Program-made: the position numbers and the translations under genes
Part shown: positions 48,575-57,653 of the stretch, piece by piece
Numbering within the stretch: the stretch's first letter is position 1
Layout of the letters: every line of letters begins with the position of its first letter
Notes under the pieces: model-generated
The model's database searches: none
The model's input: only the letters and a program-made list of their open reading frames with translations
What the model was told of the DNA's origin: nothing
Source: Thiodiazotropha sp040507225
GTDB taxonomy: Bacteria > Pseudomonadota > Gammaproteobacteria > Chromatiales > Chromatiaceae
Length of the DNA: 64,000 nucleotides
Assembly (NCBI GenBank): GCA_040507225.1
Contig: JBEVVG010000001.1
Coordinates: forward strand, 2,046,001 to 2,110,000
Direction: 5' to 3'

Positions 48575-50911
48575 TCAACCCATGTCAGAGGGCTTCCGGG
48601 GCGCGAGATACCGCTCGGCAAACTGCTCGGCCGGGATTGCCGGGCTGCACAGGAACCCCTGGTAGAACTGGCAACAGGCGGCTTTGAGGAAACGATGCTG
48701 CTCCGGGGTCTCGACTCCCTCGGCAACGATATGCAGATTGAACTTGTTGGCGATGCCGATGATTGTTTCGACCAGGTTGGCGTCATCCGCATCGTCAGTC
48801 AGATCCTGGGTGAATGAACGGTCGATCTTGAGGATGGTGAACGGAAGTTTTTTGAGATAGGACAGGGATGCGTATCCAGTACCAAAGTCATCGATGGCGA
48901 GACCGATCCCCTGGTCTCGTAAAATCTGCATCTTTCGCACTGTCTCGGTGGTCTTTTCTATCATCACCGATTCGGTCAGTTCGAGCACGATGAGCTGTGG
49001 ATCCACCCCGTTCGAACGAATCGTCTCGATCACCCGGTCAGGATAACCCAGCTGTTTGAACTGCAGGGTGCTGACATTGATCGCCAACTGCTCGAGTCCG
49101 CCCCCCTCGGGGTAGCTCTGTTGCCACTGTTTCAACTGGCGGCAGGCGGTTTCCAGAACCCATTGCCCCAGTGGCATGATCAGGCCGGTCTCCTCCGCCA
49201 ATGCGACGATTTCATTGGGGGGAATGGCGCCACGTTCGGAATGACGCCAGCGCAGCAAAGCCTCCGCTCCGATGATACGATTGCTCTCGAACGACACCAC
49301 CGGCTGGTAATGCAGCTCGAGGCCATTCTCCTCCAGGGCATTGCGCAGATCACCCTCGAGCTGCAACCGGGCCTTGATCCAGCGATCCATCTCGGACTGG
49401 TAAAAGCTGGTTCTGCCCCGCCCTTCCTTTTTCGCCTGGTACATTGCAGTATCCGCGTGTTTGAGCAGGTTGTCCGGATCGGTATTGTAGGCATCCGTCA
49501 TGGCCACCCCGATGCTGGTGGTGGTATTGAGCCGGTAACCCATGATCGAGAAGGGCGCACCCAGGGCATTGTGGATTTTCTCGGCCAGCGTCTCGGCGCT
49601 GGCGGTGGCGGGTTTCGGCATCTCCCCGAGATCCGGCAGCAGGATGACGAACTCGTCACCCCCGAGACGCGCCACCAGATCCTCCTCGCGGACGATATTC
49701 TGCAGCCTTGCCGCCGTCTCCTTGAGCAACTCGTCACCGACCGCATGTCCCAGGGAATCGTTGATCTTCTTGAACTGATCCAGGTCCAGGAACAACAACG
49801 CGGCAATCACCCCATGACGTTTGAAGCGAATCGCGCACTGGCGCAGTTGCTCCATCAGCATCACCCGGTTGGGGATCTCGGTCAGGGTGTCATAGTAAGC
49901 CTGACGGCGAATCTTTTCCTGTGCGATCATCCGCTCGGTGATATCGGTGACGATGCCGATCCCGCCGATCAGGTCCCGTTGCGCATCGAGCACAGGCACG
50001 GTACGCAGGTTGATGAAAATGTCCGTTGCGGTCAGCTTGGTGGTATAGCCGCCCTCGTAGTGCCCTTCCTTGCGATCGAGCACCGCACGGATAGACGGCA
50101 GCACCCGGTTGTCGGTAAGGCTGTTCATATCCAATCCGATGACCCGTTCCATGGGGGCGCGCAGGATGGTGCTGAACTCCAGATTGGATTCCAGGATTCG
50201 CAGCCGGGTGTCATAGAAGAAGATACCCACGGGCGCTTCCCGAAAGATCATGCCGAAGCGCTCTTCACTCAGGGCCAGCTGCTGCTGGGCCTTGTCGAAG
50301 AGAATGCCCGATCTCAGGGTATTGAGAAAATCCTGGTTGTAGCGCTTGGCGATGACCAGCAGCATACCCGTGTAAACCGAGACCAGCAGTCCGATCACCA
50401 CATGATGATAGGTCTGCTCGATGAACAGCCGCAATGCCAGAGGCACAAGCATCAGCAACAACAGAAAGCGCAGCGGTCCGAGCATCGCTGAGAGGCTGTT
50501 CAAGGCCCCCGCGCTGATTCCGGCAAACACCGTCAGCAGCACCGCCTGGGCATAGTAATCCCCGGGCACGAAAAAGATCATGCTGGCCGTACCGAACAGG
50601 ATTGACGCCCCTACCACGCCAAACACGAAGCGCTGTTCCCACTCCAGGAGGCTGTGCTGCGCCGGATTCCGGTGAAATTGCTGGGCGACCATGTAGCGCC
50701 AGAAACTCACCAGTATCATCAGCACAAACCAGCCGACGGCGAGGTGGGTTTCCGCGTGCCGCCAGAGCAACAAAATCAGCACCAGGGCGCTGAAGCTGGT
50801 TGCCAGCATCGATATCTTGAGCTGGCTGAAGGCGTGTTCGACCTGTCCCTCCCTGAGCTTTTGCAGCTCCTTCGCTTCGAATGCGACAGTGGATGGATTG
50901 ACGAACGACAT
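48575..50911 (-). CDS. Six-TM PAS-GGDEF-EAL c-di-GMP signalling protein
   Basis: The 778-residue protein has about six TM segments in residues 35-195, a PAS domain (about 215-335), GGDEF with an REED inhibitory site five residues before it, and EAL (AEALLRWRH, INVST, ELTESV, DDFGTGYASL, LKIDRSF, AEGVET). Both active sites appear complete. It is the third protein of this architecture in the window. It sits between recG/yjbQ and a PNPOx-like gene, an insertion in an otherwise conserved recG-spoT neighbourhood. Confidence 0.92.
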   Translation of the reverse strand: MSFVNPSTVAFEAKELQKLREGQVEHAFSQLKISMLATSFSALVLILLLWRHAETHLAVGWFVLMILVSFWRYMVAQQFHRNPAQHSLLEWEQRFVFGVVGASILFGTASMIFFVPGDYYAQAVLLTVFAGISAGALNSLSAMLGPLRFLLLLMLVPLALRLFIEQTYHHVVIGLLVSVYTGMLLVIAKRYNQDFLNTLRSGILFDKAQQQLALSEERFGMIFREAPVGIFFYDTRLRILESNLEFSTILRAPMERVIGLDMNSLTDNRVLPSIRAVLDRKEGHYEGGYTTKLTATDIFINLRTVPVLDAQRDLIGGIGIVTDITERMIAQEKIRRQAYYDTLTEIPNRVMLMEQLRQCAIRFKRHGVIAALLFLDLDQFKKINDSLGHAVGDELLKETAARLQNIVREEDLVARLGGDEFVILLPDLGEMPKPATASAETLAEKIHNALGAPFSIMGYRLNTTTSIGVAMTDAYNTDPDNLLKHADTAMYQAKKEGRGRTSFYQSEMDRWIKARLQLEGDLRNALEENGLELHYQPVVSFESNRIIGAEALLRWRHSERGAIPPNEIVALAEETGLIMPLGQWVLETACRQLKQWQQSYPEGGGLEQLAINVSTLQFKQLGYPDRVIETIRSNGVDPQLIVLELTESVMIEKTTETVRKMQILRDQGIGLAIDDFGTGYASLSYLKKLPFTILKIDRSFTQDLTDDADDANLVETIIGIANKFNLHIVAEGVETPEQHRFLKAACCQFYQGFLCSPAIPAEQFAERYLAPRKPSDMG

Positions 50912-51171
50912 GATTATGCTTTTGACAGGTTCTGACTGAGCAATAAAACTCTCATTTCAAAAGGTTTGCGATTGCCAGCGGCGCTCAGCCTGTCACCTGC
51001 GGTGAACATTTTGACTGGTGTGCCGAACTGGGCCGTATTCCCTCCCTGGCCACGACTAAAGGCTCACACTGCGCGATCGGGCTTGTACAGTAAAAGTTTA
51101 ACCGGTTTTTACTGCGTCAAGTGGAGAAAACCGGCGCGGATGTGTATCCCGTACACCCTGCTGATGATGTA

Positions 51172-51711
51172 TCAGGCAAAGTCGGTATCCTTGCCGTCGA
51201 TGGAACGCTGATTGCGGGTCTTCCAATACGTCTGAATACCCGCTTCGCCTTTTTTCTCGGACCAGGCCGGCAAGGCTTCCCGCTGACCGACAAAGGAGAA
51301 CAGCGGAACGCCAAAACCACAGGAGCTCTGCACCAGGTCCACGTCCATGACAACGATTTGGCGCATCCCCGGTAGCGGACTGAAACGCTCGATGTGTTCA
51401 TTCCATTCCGCGCTGCCCGGCTGATGACTCGTCGCCTGACCATACAGGCGCAGAATCTTGGGTTCACCCTCGAAGGCGCAAAACATCAGCGTCATACGCC
51501 CGTCTTCGGCAAGATGGGCAGCGGTTTCATTGCCACTGCCGGTCAGGTTCAGCCAGACCACCCGGGTGGCATTCACAACCCGCAGGCTGTCGAGGCCCTT
51601 GGGTGAAATATTGATGCGGCTGTCAGGGGTTGCGGTTGCGACAAAAAACATCATCTGACGATCGATAAACTGACGATGTTTTTCACTGATCTCACGGTAT
51701 TGTTTACCCAT
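51172..51711 (-). CDS. Pyridoxamine 5'-phosphate oxidase-family flavin protein
   Basis: A 179-residue protein of the split-beta-barrel FMN-binding family: MFFVATATPDSRINISPKG, RVVWLNLTGSGNETAAH and MTLMFCAFEGEPKILRLYG match typical members. It is probably not PdxH itself, as the PdxH signature near the C-terminus is missing. FMN, F420 or heme binding is possible; the substrate is unknown. Confidence 0.8.
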   Translation of the reverse strand: MGKQYREISEKHRQFIDRQMMFFVATATPDSRINISPKGLDSLRVVNATRVVWLNLTGSGNETAAHLAEDGRMTLMFCAFEGEPKILRLYGQATSHQPGSAEWNEHIERFSPLPGMRQIVVMDVDLVQSSCGFGVPLFSFVGQREALPAWSEKKGEAGIQTYWKTRNQRSIDGKDTDFA

Positions 51712-51740
51712 CTGCGAAGTTTCCCCAGGTTCTGTCAGGA

Positions 51741-51760
51741 CTAGCGCCTGTTAACACTAA
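51741..51760. mobile_element. Possible insertion-sequence end remnant
   Basis: GCCTGTTAACACTAA (51746-51760) differs at one base from GCCTGTTGACACTAA at 25076-25090, and both read as a C-terminal ISVNRR/LSVNRP-stop on the minus strand. Both sit in short gaps between unrelated genes. No transposase is present. Confidence 0.25.
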
Positions 51761-51772
51761 TATAGAACCCCG

Positions 51773-52531
51773 TCAGGGTTTGTTGACCTTGACCCGACCG
51801 CCGAACAATCTTCCCACCAGGCTCGATTTGGTTTTCTCCATCCACTCCTCACGTTCCTGAAGAAGTTGTCGGGAGAGAAACACCAGGGAGCGCAGCGTCT
51901 TGGTGTGGGCGATCTCCATGCGAACCTCTGTTTGCTGGGTCACGCTGGTCCAGGGACCGCCCTGATGCTTGCGAATGAACTTACTCACCTGAGAGTGCAG
52001 AACGCTGCGCAGTCTCGCCACCAGTTCCTCTTCGGCCTTTTCCGGCAGGCGTCCGACCAGGTCGCGCTTCAGCTGCTTGGCCTCGCTGGCGGTGACCAGC
52101 TTCAGGGCAATACAGTCATGGGTCAGCAGATGCTCCATCTCCGCGCGCCGGTCTTTGAGACGCTCGGGCATCGACTTCGCCTCCGGTACGAACCCAGTGG
52201 CCTTCTTTTCCGTTTTTACCGGCGGCGTGGACGCCTCGGCCGGTTGCTCCGCAGCCGCGCCGGAAACCGCAGCGGCTTCCGCTGAAGCCTCAATGGCGCC
52301 GTCCGCAGCGAGTTGGCGCAATTCCCCGGCAAGCCATTCCGCCTGTTGGTCAAGCAGTTGGTGAAAACTTTCTGCATTGCCCTCTTCGGACAACTGGGCA
52401 TCGATCGCCTGCTGCAGCACCCCCGTGTAGTAGCCGACGACACTGGGATCGGTAATGCCCTGGGATTGGCAGATCACAAACACCCGTCCCTTGATGTTGA
52501 CCTCCACCATTTTGCGGAATTGCTCATCCAT
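51773..52531 (-). CDS. Uncharacterised protein
   Basis: A 252-residue soluble protein. The N-terminal 60 residues look like a small folded domain (MVEVNIKGRVFVICQSQG), the middle (about 80-125) is Ala/Pro/Glu-rich and probably disordered, and the C-terminal half (about 130-252) is helical, basic and coiled-coil-like, ending with a Lys-rich tail. I do not recognise any family. It lies 23 bases after ridA on the same strand. Confidence 0.6.
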   Translation of the reverse strand: MDEQFRKMVEVNIKGRVFVICQSQGITDPSVVGYYTGVLQQAIDAQLSEEGNAESFHQLLDQQAEWLAGELRQLAADGAIEASAEAAAVSGAAAEQPAEASTPPVKTEKKATGFVPEAKSMPERLKDRRAEMEHLLTHDCIALKLVTASEAKQLKRDLVGRLPEKAEEELVARLRSVLHSQVSKFIRKHQGGPWTSVTQQTEVRMEIAHTKTLRSLVFLSRQLLQEREEWMEKTKSSLVGRLFGGRVKVNKP

Positions 52532-52554
52532 CGCCGACCCTCCGTTCAGAGTTT

Positions 52555-52938
52555 TCAGCCCAGTTCCATGATCGCGTCCATCTCCACCCCGGCGGCTTTT
52601 GGCAGCGCCGCCACCCCAATCGCGGCCCGTGCCGGATAGGGTTGTGTGAAATACTCAGCCATGACCTCATTGACCACTGGAAAATGGCTCAAATCCGTGA
52701 GAAACACATTCAGTTTGACCACGTCGGCAAGACTGCCGCCCGCAGCACGGGCCACTGCCTGAAGATTATCGAAGACCCGCCGGATCTGTTGCTCGATGTC
52801 CCCATCGATCATTTCCATGGTTTCCGGCAGCAGGGGAATCTGCCCCGAAAGATAGACGGTCTGACCCACCTTGACCGCCTGGGAATAGGTGCCGATGGCC
52901 TGCGGCGCCTGATCCGTACGTATGATTTCTCGACTCAT
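52555..52938 (-). CDS. ridA: RidA (reactive intermediate/imine deaminase)
   Basis: The 127-residue protein hydrolyses reactive enamine/imine intermediates from PLP enzymes such as threonine dehydratase. It has the family fingerprints: GQIPLLPET, the catalytic Arg104 in PARAAIGV and the C-terminal VEMDAIMEL. It lies 62 bases after spoT on the same strand; the same order occurs in Pseudomonas. Confidence 0.95.
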   Translation of the reverse strand: MSREIIRTDQAPQAIGTYSQAVKVGQTVYLSGQIPLLPETMEMIDGDIEQQIRRVFDNLQAVARAAGGSLADVVKLNVFLTDLSHFPVVNEVMAEYFTQPYPARAAIGVAALPKAAGVEMDAIMELG

Positions 52939-53000
52939 GATGACTCCTCGTTGTTATGGGGCCCGGCCGCACCCGGCAGCCGAAGCCGATTTCTTTCCAC

Positions 53001-55175
53001 TCAGTACTTGATACGGGCGATGCGCATCACCGAGGGCAGGGAGCGAAGCAGGCGCATGATCCTGGCGAGGTGACGGCGGTTTTTCACCGTAATCACGAAC
53101 ACCAGAGTCGATGAGAGCCCATCGCGCTCTTCCGAACCCACATGTTCAATATTCGAATTCTGTTGCGAGATCACCGATGCAACCGAGGCCAGCACGCCAC
53201 GCTGGTTGCCCGATTCAACCCGAATCTTGGTGGCGAACTCACCCTCCACGTCCGCCTCCCACTCGGTCTCGATCCATTTATGGCCATGCTTCTTGTAGTC
53301 CCCGAGATTCGGGCAACCCTGCCGGTGTATGACGATGCCCTTGCCCGGGTTGAACATGCCGACGATCGGGTCACCGGGAATCGGCCGGCAGCATTTGGCG
53401 AAGTTGACTACCATGCCTTCGGTGCCGCGAATCGCCAGAAGCCCGGCGGGCTGCTCGTTCTGCGTACTGGGTTCCGCCGCCGGAGGTGCCAGGTCTTCCC
53501 CCGCCAGGCGACGCGCGATCAGCATCGGCATGTGATTGCCCAGAGCAATTTCAGCCAGCAGCATTTCGAGATTTTCCAGGCGCAAGTCGCCGAGGATCTT
53601 GTCGACCTGCTCCGGATCGATCTCGTCGAGACGCAAAGAGAGCAGGTTCAACTCCCGTTCCAGCAGACGCCGTCCCAGGCTTTCCGCCTCCTGGGCCTTC
53701 AAATTCTTCAGGTAGGAGCGAATGTTGGCCCGCGCCTTACCCGTCACCACGAAATTGAGCCATGCGGGACTGGGGCCGGCGGCCTCGGAAGTGATGATCT
53801 CCACGGTCTGGCCGTTGTGCAGCCGGCTTCTCAGCGGCACCAGCCTGCGGTCGACCCGGGCGGCCACGCAGGTGTTGCCCACATCCGTATGCACACTGTA
53901 GGCGAAGTCCACCACAGTAGCGCCTTTTGGCAGCACCATGATCCGCCCCCGGGGAGTAAAGACGTAGACTTCGTCCGGGAACAGGTCGACCTTGACGTGT
54001 TCCAGGAACTCCATCGAGTCTCCGACCCCCTGCTGCATCTCCAACAGGTTCTGCAGCCAGTCCGAGGCCCGGGATTTCACCCACTGACCGCTGGCCTCTC
54101 CGGTTTTGTACATCCAGTGGGCGGCGATGCCCGACTCGGCGAGTTTGTCCATCTCTTCGGTGCGAATCTGAATTTCCAGGGGAATGCCCTGGGGGCCGAA
54201 CAACACCGTATGCAACGACTGGTAGCCGTTCGCCTTGGGGATCGCGATATAGTCCTTGAATCGGCCTGGCATGGGTTTGTAGAGATTGTGCACCACACCC
54301 AGCACCCGGTAGCAGGTATCCACCTTGTCGACCACAACACGAAAAGCGAACACATCAACGACCTCGGAAAAACTCAGGCGTTTTTCGACCATCTTGCGGT
54401 AGATGCTGTAGAGGTGCTTCTGACGACCGAACACCACTCCCTCAAAATCCTCCTGCTGAAGCCGGGAACTCAGGGCGGTCTCCACATTTTCAATCAACTC
54501 ACGATGGTGTCCGCGGGCATCCGCCACCGCCTTCTTGATGGCCCGGTAGCGCATCGGCCAGTAGGCGGCAAATCCCAGCTCCTCCAATTCCAGGCGGATG
54601 CTGTTGATGCCCAGCCGGTTGGCGATGGGGGCAAAGATATCCAGGGTCTCCTTGGCGATACGCCGGGACTTGTCCGGGCGCATCACTCCGAGGGTACGCA
54701 TATTGTGCAGGCGGTCGGCCAGCTTGATGAGAATGACCCGTATGTCCTTGGTCATCGCCAGCAGCATCTTGCGCAGGCTCGCCGCCTGGGCCTCTGCCTG
54801 GGAATTGAAATCGATCTTAGAGAGTTTGCTGACCCCGTCGACCAGTTCCGCAATCTCTGAATCGAAAGTCTCGGCCAGTTGTTCCTTGGCGGTGGGCGTG
54901 TCCTCGATGACGTCATGCAGAATCGCCGCCATCAGGCATTTATAGTCCATGCGCATGTTGGCCAGGATCCGCGCCACCGCGACCGGGTGGTAGATGTACG
55001 GTTCCCCGGTCTTGCGATGCTGGCCCACATGGGCTTCCGCACCGAACAGGTAGGCACGGTATACCTCGCGGATGTGCTCCGCGGACAGGTATTCCTCCAG
55101 ATAGGCGCACAGATCACTGATCAGGAAGCGGGGATGCTCCTGTTCTTTCTCCATGACACCCAGTGGGTTGCTCAT
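53001..55175 (-). CDS. spoT: Bifunctional (p)ppGpp synthetase/hydrolase SpoT
   Basis: The 724-residue protein controls stringent-response alarmone levels. N-terminal HD hydrolase domain (HPVAVARIL, ILHDVIEDTP), then the RelA/SpoT synthetase domain (DYIAIPKANGYQSLHT, EIQIRTEEMD), a TGS domain (VYVFTPRGRIMVLPKGATVV), a helical region and a C-terminal ACT domain. The hydrolase HD residues are intact. It follows rpoZ by 109 bases, as in the gmk-rpoZ-spoT order; gmk is not here. Confidence 0.97.
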   Translation of the reverse strand: MSNPLGVMEKEQEHPRFLISDLCAYLEEYLSAEHIREVYRAYLFGAEAHVGQHRKTGEPYIYHPVAVARILANMRMDYKCLMAAILHDVIEDTPTAKEQLAETFDSEIAELVDGVSKLSKIDFNSQAEAQAASLRKMLLAMTKDIRVILIKLADRLHNMRTLGVMRPDKSRRIAKETLDIFAPIANRLGINSIRLELEELGFAAYWPMRYRAIKKAVADARGHHRELIENVETALSSRLQQEDFEGVVFGRQKHLYSIYRKMVEKRLSFSEVVDVFAFRVVVDKVDTCYRVLGVVHNLYKPMPGRFKDYIAIPKANGYQSLHTVLFGPQGIPLEIQIRTEEMDKLAESGIAAHWMYKTGEASGQWVKSRASDWLQNLLEMQQGVGDSMEFLEHVKVDLFPDEVYVFTPRGRIMVLPKGATVVDFAYSVHTDVGNTCVAARVDRRLVPLRSRLHNGQTVEIITSEAAGPSPAWLNFVVTGKARANIRSYLKNLKAQEAESLGRRLLERELNLLSLRLDEIDPEQVDKILGDLRLENLEMLLAEIALGNHMPMLIARRLAGEDLAPPAAEPSTQNEQPAGLLAIRGTEGMVVNFAKCCRPIPGDPIVGMFNPGKGIVIHRQGCPNLGDYKKHGHKWIETEWEADVEGEFATKIRVESGNQRGVLASVASVISQQNSNIEHVGSEERDGLSSTLVFVITVKNRRHLARIMRLLRSLPSVMRIARIKY

Positions 55176-55284
55176 GCCGACACTCCGTCATCACTGGTAT
55201 GACGAATTCTGTGCCTATTCAACCCTTTGTTGCAAGCTTGAGGTGATGTCCCGGGGCCGGTCGGCTCCGGTACAGGGGCTGGAA

Positions 55285-55557
55285 TCAGGAATCGTTATCC
55301 AGTGCGCCAATGTTCATGTCGAGGATCGAGGTATCGATGACCAGGTCCTCTTCCTCGCGCACCGGCTCGACATCCTTGTGACTGACCAGACCCTCGGCAA
55401 TCTCGCGCAGGGCCATGACCGTGGGTTTGTCATTCTCCCAGGGCAGTAGAGGCTCCACGCCGTTCACCAGTTGACGGGCCCGTTTGGTGGCCAGCAGGAC
55501 CAGGTCAAAGCGGTTGTCCACATAATCCATACAATCTTCAACGGTTACACGTGCCAT
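55285..55557 (-). CDS. rpoZ: RNA polymerase omega subunit RpoZ
   Basis: The 90-residue omega subunit helps fold the beta-prime subunit and forms one ppGpp site. It begins MARVTVEDCMDYVDNRFDLV and has TKRARQLVNG and KPTVMALREIAEG, the universal omega motifs. The open frame extends upstream but only ATG 55557 gives the family start. It is the first gene of the rpoZ-spoT-ridA run, divergent from an MFS gene. Confidence 0.96.
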   Translation of the reverse strand: MARVTVEDCMDYVDNRFDLVLLATKRARQLVNGVEPLLPWENDKPTVMALREIAEGLVSHKDVEPVREEEDLVIDTSILDMNIGALDNDS

Positions 55558-55729
55558 TGGTCTGTCCCCAGGGAGTGCTGTGGGCCGGCAATCTGCCGAC
55601 TCTGAGAAAAAGATAGCGATAATAAACCATACCCCCAACGAAGCCAATGCCTTGCACGGGAAAAGGTCGTATCATGGCGGGTTCACACTGTGATCGATCC
55701 CTCTCATCGAATCAGCGGACCCTGGCGCA

Positions 55730-56935
55730 ATGATCAAAACACCCTCAATCTGGAACACCCGGCGCCCGCAAACCCTGTTGCTGCTGATGGCGATCGCGGT
55801 GCCCATCAGCTTTGCCGCCTGGCGCACCTTGCTGAACAACTTTGCAATCGAACGGGCGGCCTTCACCGGACAGGAGATGGGAATTCTTCAGAGCCTGCGT
55901 GAAATCCCGGGATTCCTGGCCTTTGGCGTGGTATTTCTGCTCCTGATCATCCGCGAGCAGCGACTCGCCATCCTCTCCCTGGGGCTGCTCGGGCTGGGCA
56001 CCGCCCTGACCGGTTTCTTCCCATCGGCGCTGGGGCTCTATATCACCACCGTGCTGATGTCCATCGGGTTTCACTACTACGAAACGCTGCAGACTTCACT
56101 GACCCTGCAATGGACCTCGACCGACAATGCCGCGGAGACCTTCGGCCGATTGCTCTCGGCAGGCTCGTTGGCATCGATCCTCACCTTCGCGCTGATCTGG
56201 ATCGCTGACGACTTTCTCAACCTGGATTACGCCTGGATCTATCTGATGATGGGGGGAATAACCCTGTTCATCGCGCTGTTCGCCGGCTTCACCTTTCCCT
56301 TGTTCCCCCAGGAGACCGAACAGCACAAGCACATGGTGCTGAGACGGCGCTATTGGCTCTACTACCTGCTGACCTTCATGTCCGGTGCCCGCAGGCAGAT
56401 ATTTGTGGTGTTCGCCGGATTCCTGATGGTGGAAAAGTTTGGCTACAGCGTGTCCCAGATCGCCCTGCTGTTTCTCATCAACGCCACCATCAACGTGTTT
56501 TTCGCACCGCGCATCGGACGCCTGATCGGGCGGATCGGGGAACGCCGCGCACTGCTTATCGAATACGCCGGACTGGTGTTGGTGTTTCTCGGCTATGCCT
56601 GGGTCGAGACCGGCTGGGTGGCCGCTCTCCTGTATATTGCCGACCACCTGTTCTTTGCCATGGCCATCGCACTGAAAACCTATTTTCAGAAAATCGCCGC
56701 CAAGGAGGACATCGCGTCCACGGCGGGGGTGAGTTTCTCCATCAATCACATCGCCGCGGTGATCATTCCGGCCCTGTTCGGGGTGATTTGGATCGCTTCA
56801 CCTGCCTGGGTTTTCTATGCGGGCGCAGTCATGGTCAGTATCTCCTTCGGCCTGGCATTGCTGATTCCCGAATCCCCCCGCCAGGGACAGGAGAGCCGCC
56901 TGGCATTCTCCACCGCGGGCGAGGAATCAGTCTAA
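55730..56935 (+). CDS. MFS transporter
   Basis: A 401-residue inner-membrane protein with about twelve TM segments and the loop motif RIGRLIGRIGERRAL between TMs 8 and 9. The first half has REIPGFLAFGVVFLLLI. It is a major-facilitator protein of unknown substrate. It has its own promoter region and is divergent from rpoZ. Confidence 0.85.
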   Translation: MIKTPSIWNTRRPQTLLLLMAIAVPISFAAWRTLLNNFAIERAAFTGQEMGILQSLREIPGFLAFGVVFLLLIIREQRLAILSLGLLGLGTALTGFFPSALGLYITTVLMSIGFHYYETLQTSLTLQWTSTDNAAETFGRLLSAGSLASILTFALIWIADDFLNLDYAWIYLMMGGITLFIALFAGFTFPLFPQETEQHKHMVLRRRYWLYYLLTFMSGARRQIFVVFAGFLMVEKFGYSVSQIALLFLINATINVFFAPRIGRLIGRIGERRALLIEYAGLVLVFLGYAWVETGWVAALLYIADHLFFAMAIALKTYFQKIAAKEDIASTAGVSFSINHIAAVIIPALFGVIWIASPAWVFYAGAVMVSISFGLALLIPESPRQGQESRLAFSTAGEESV

Positions 56936-57121
56936 GCGGACAGCATTCAGCTCCGGGAACAGGGTGGGTGTCGGAAATTTTTACAGTTGCCGCTTGAGGA
57001 CCCGCTGCCGATTACCCGGCTCACAGAATAAACCCCGATTTTCTGGAGGGTTACAAACCCCACTCTAACTTCCCTGCCGATGGCATCCATATTGCTATAT
57101 TTTTCAGCGTATTTTTTGGAA

Positions 57122-57143
57122 CACCCGTGATCATCCACGGGTG
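57122..57143 (+). other. Hairpin in the leader of the VPLPA-CTERM gene
   Basis: CACCCGTG (57122-57129), loop ATCATC, CACGGGTG (57136-57143) form a perfect 8-bp stem 66 bases before the ATG. An AT-rich tract (57090-57120) lies just upstream and could hold the promoter, so the hairpin would be in the 5' leader. Confidence 0.4.
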
Positions 57144-57209
57144 ACGGGCATCGCGTTAATCCTTCGCATATGACCGTATGGAACTTTATTAAAAGGACAG
57201 GGAAATCTT

Positions 57210-57653
57210 ATGGAGAAGCTTTTGGGCTTGAGGATGCATGGGCTCGTCAGGATTCTGTGCATGCTATTCATCGGGGTGATTCCGCTCACCCATGCCGGCG
57301 CCGCCGAATCCCGACCGGCACAATTCGTTTTGCCCCACAGCGACGATCCCATCGCAGGGGTTGCTGTCAATCCGATACTCATCGAGTGGCAGGCCAGTCA
57401 GCGCCAGCCGTGGTTGCCGCTCTCCCTGAGCGAACCGCGTATCCCGTTCAGCGCGGTACAACAACCATCGATGTACGGCTCGATCATGCCCGAAGCTTTC
57501 ACCGATGCCCTTCCCTACCCGGCGATGACAAGCACCTATCAGACCCGCGCCGATTCCACCCCGGTCCGCGATGTCCCTCTGCCTGCCGCGATCTGGTTGT
57601 TTGGCAGCGCACTGGCGGGATTCGTGAGTTTTTCCGCGCGTCGCAGCATCTGA
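57210..57653 (+). CDS. VPLPA-CTERM (exosortase-type) surface protein candidate
   Basis: A 147-residue protein with an N-terminal signal peptide (about 12-31, ending THAGA) and a C-terminal sorting signal: VPLPAAIWLFGSALAGF followed by FSARRSI, which matches the VPLPA-CTERM variant of the PEP-CTERM signals cut by exosortase/archaeosortase-type enzymes. The middle is unremarkable, Pro/Ser-rich and without Cys. No exosortase gene is in the window. It lies beside genes that suggest surface-glycan work. Confidence 0.75.
   Translation: MEKLLGLRMHGLVRILCMLFIGVIPLTHAGAAESRPAQFVLPHSDDPIAGVAVNPILIEWQASQRQPWLPLSLSEPRIPFSAVQQPSMYGSIMPEAFTDALPYPAMTSTYQTRADSTPVRDVPLPAAIWLFGSALAGFVSFSARRSI

Noticed and set aside
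49121..50491. Plus-strand open frame (456 codons)
   Set aside because: It is antisense to the third GGDEF-EAL gene.
51088..51114. Hairpin CAGTAAAA/TTTTACTG
   Set aside because: AT-rich, short and with an 11-base loop; it lies between the 3' end of the PNPOx-like gene (51172) and the start of the GGDEF-EAL gene, so it could be a weak terminator, but support is thin.
53142..54860. Long plus-strand open frame (572 codons)
   Set aside because: It is antisense to spoT, whose domains are all intact.
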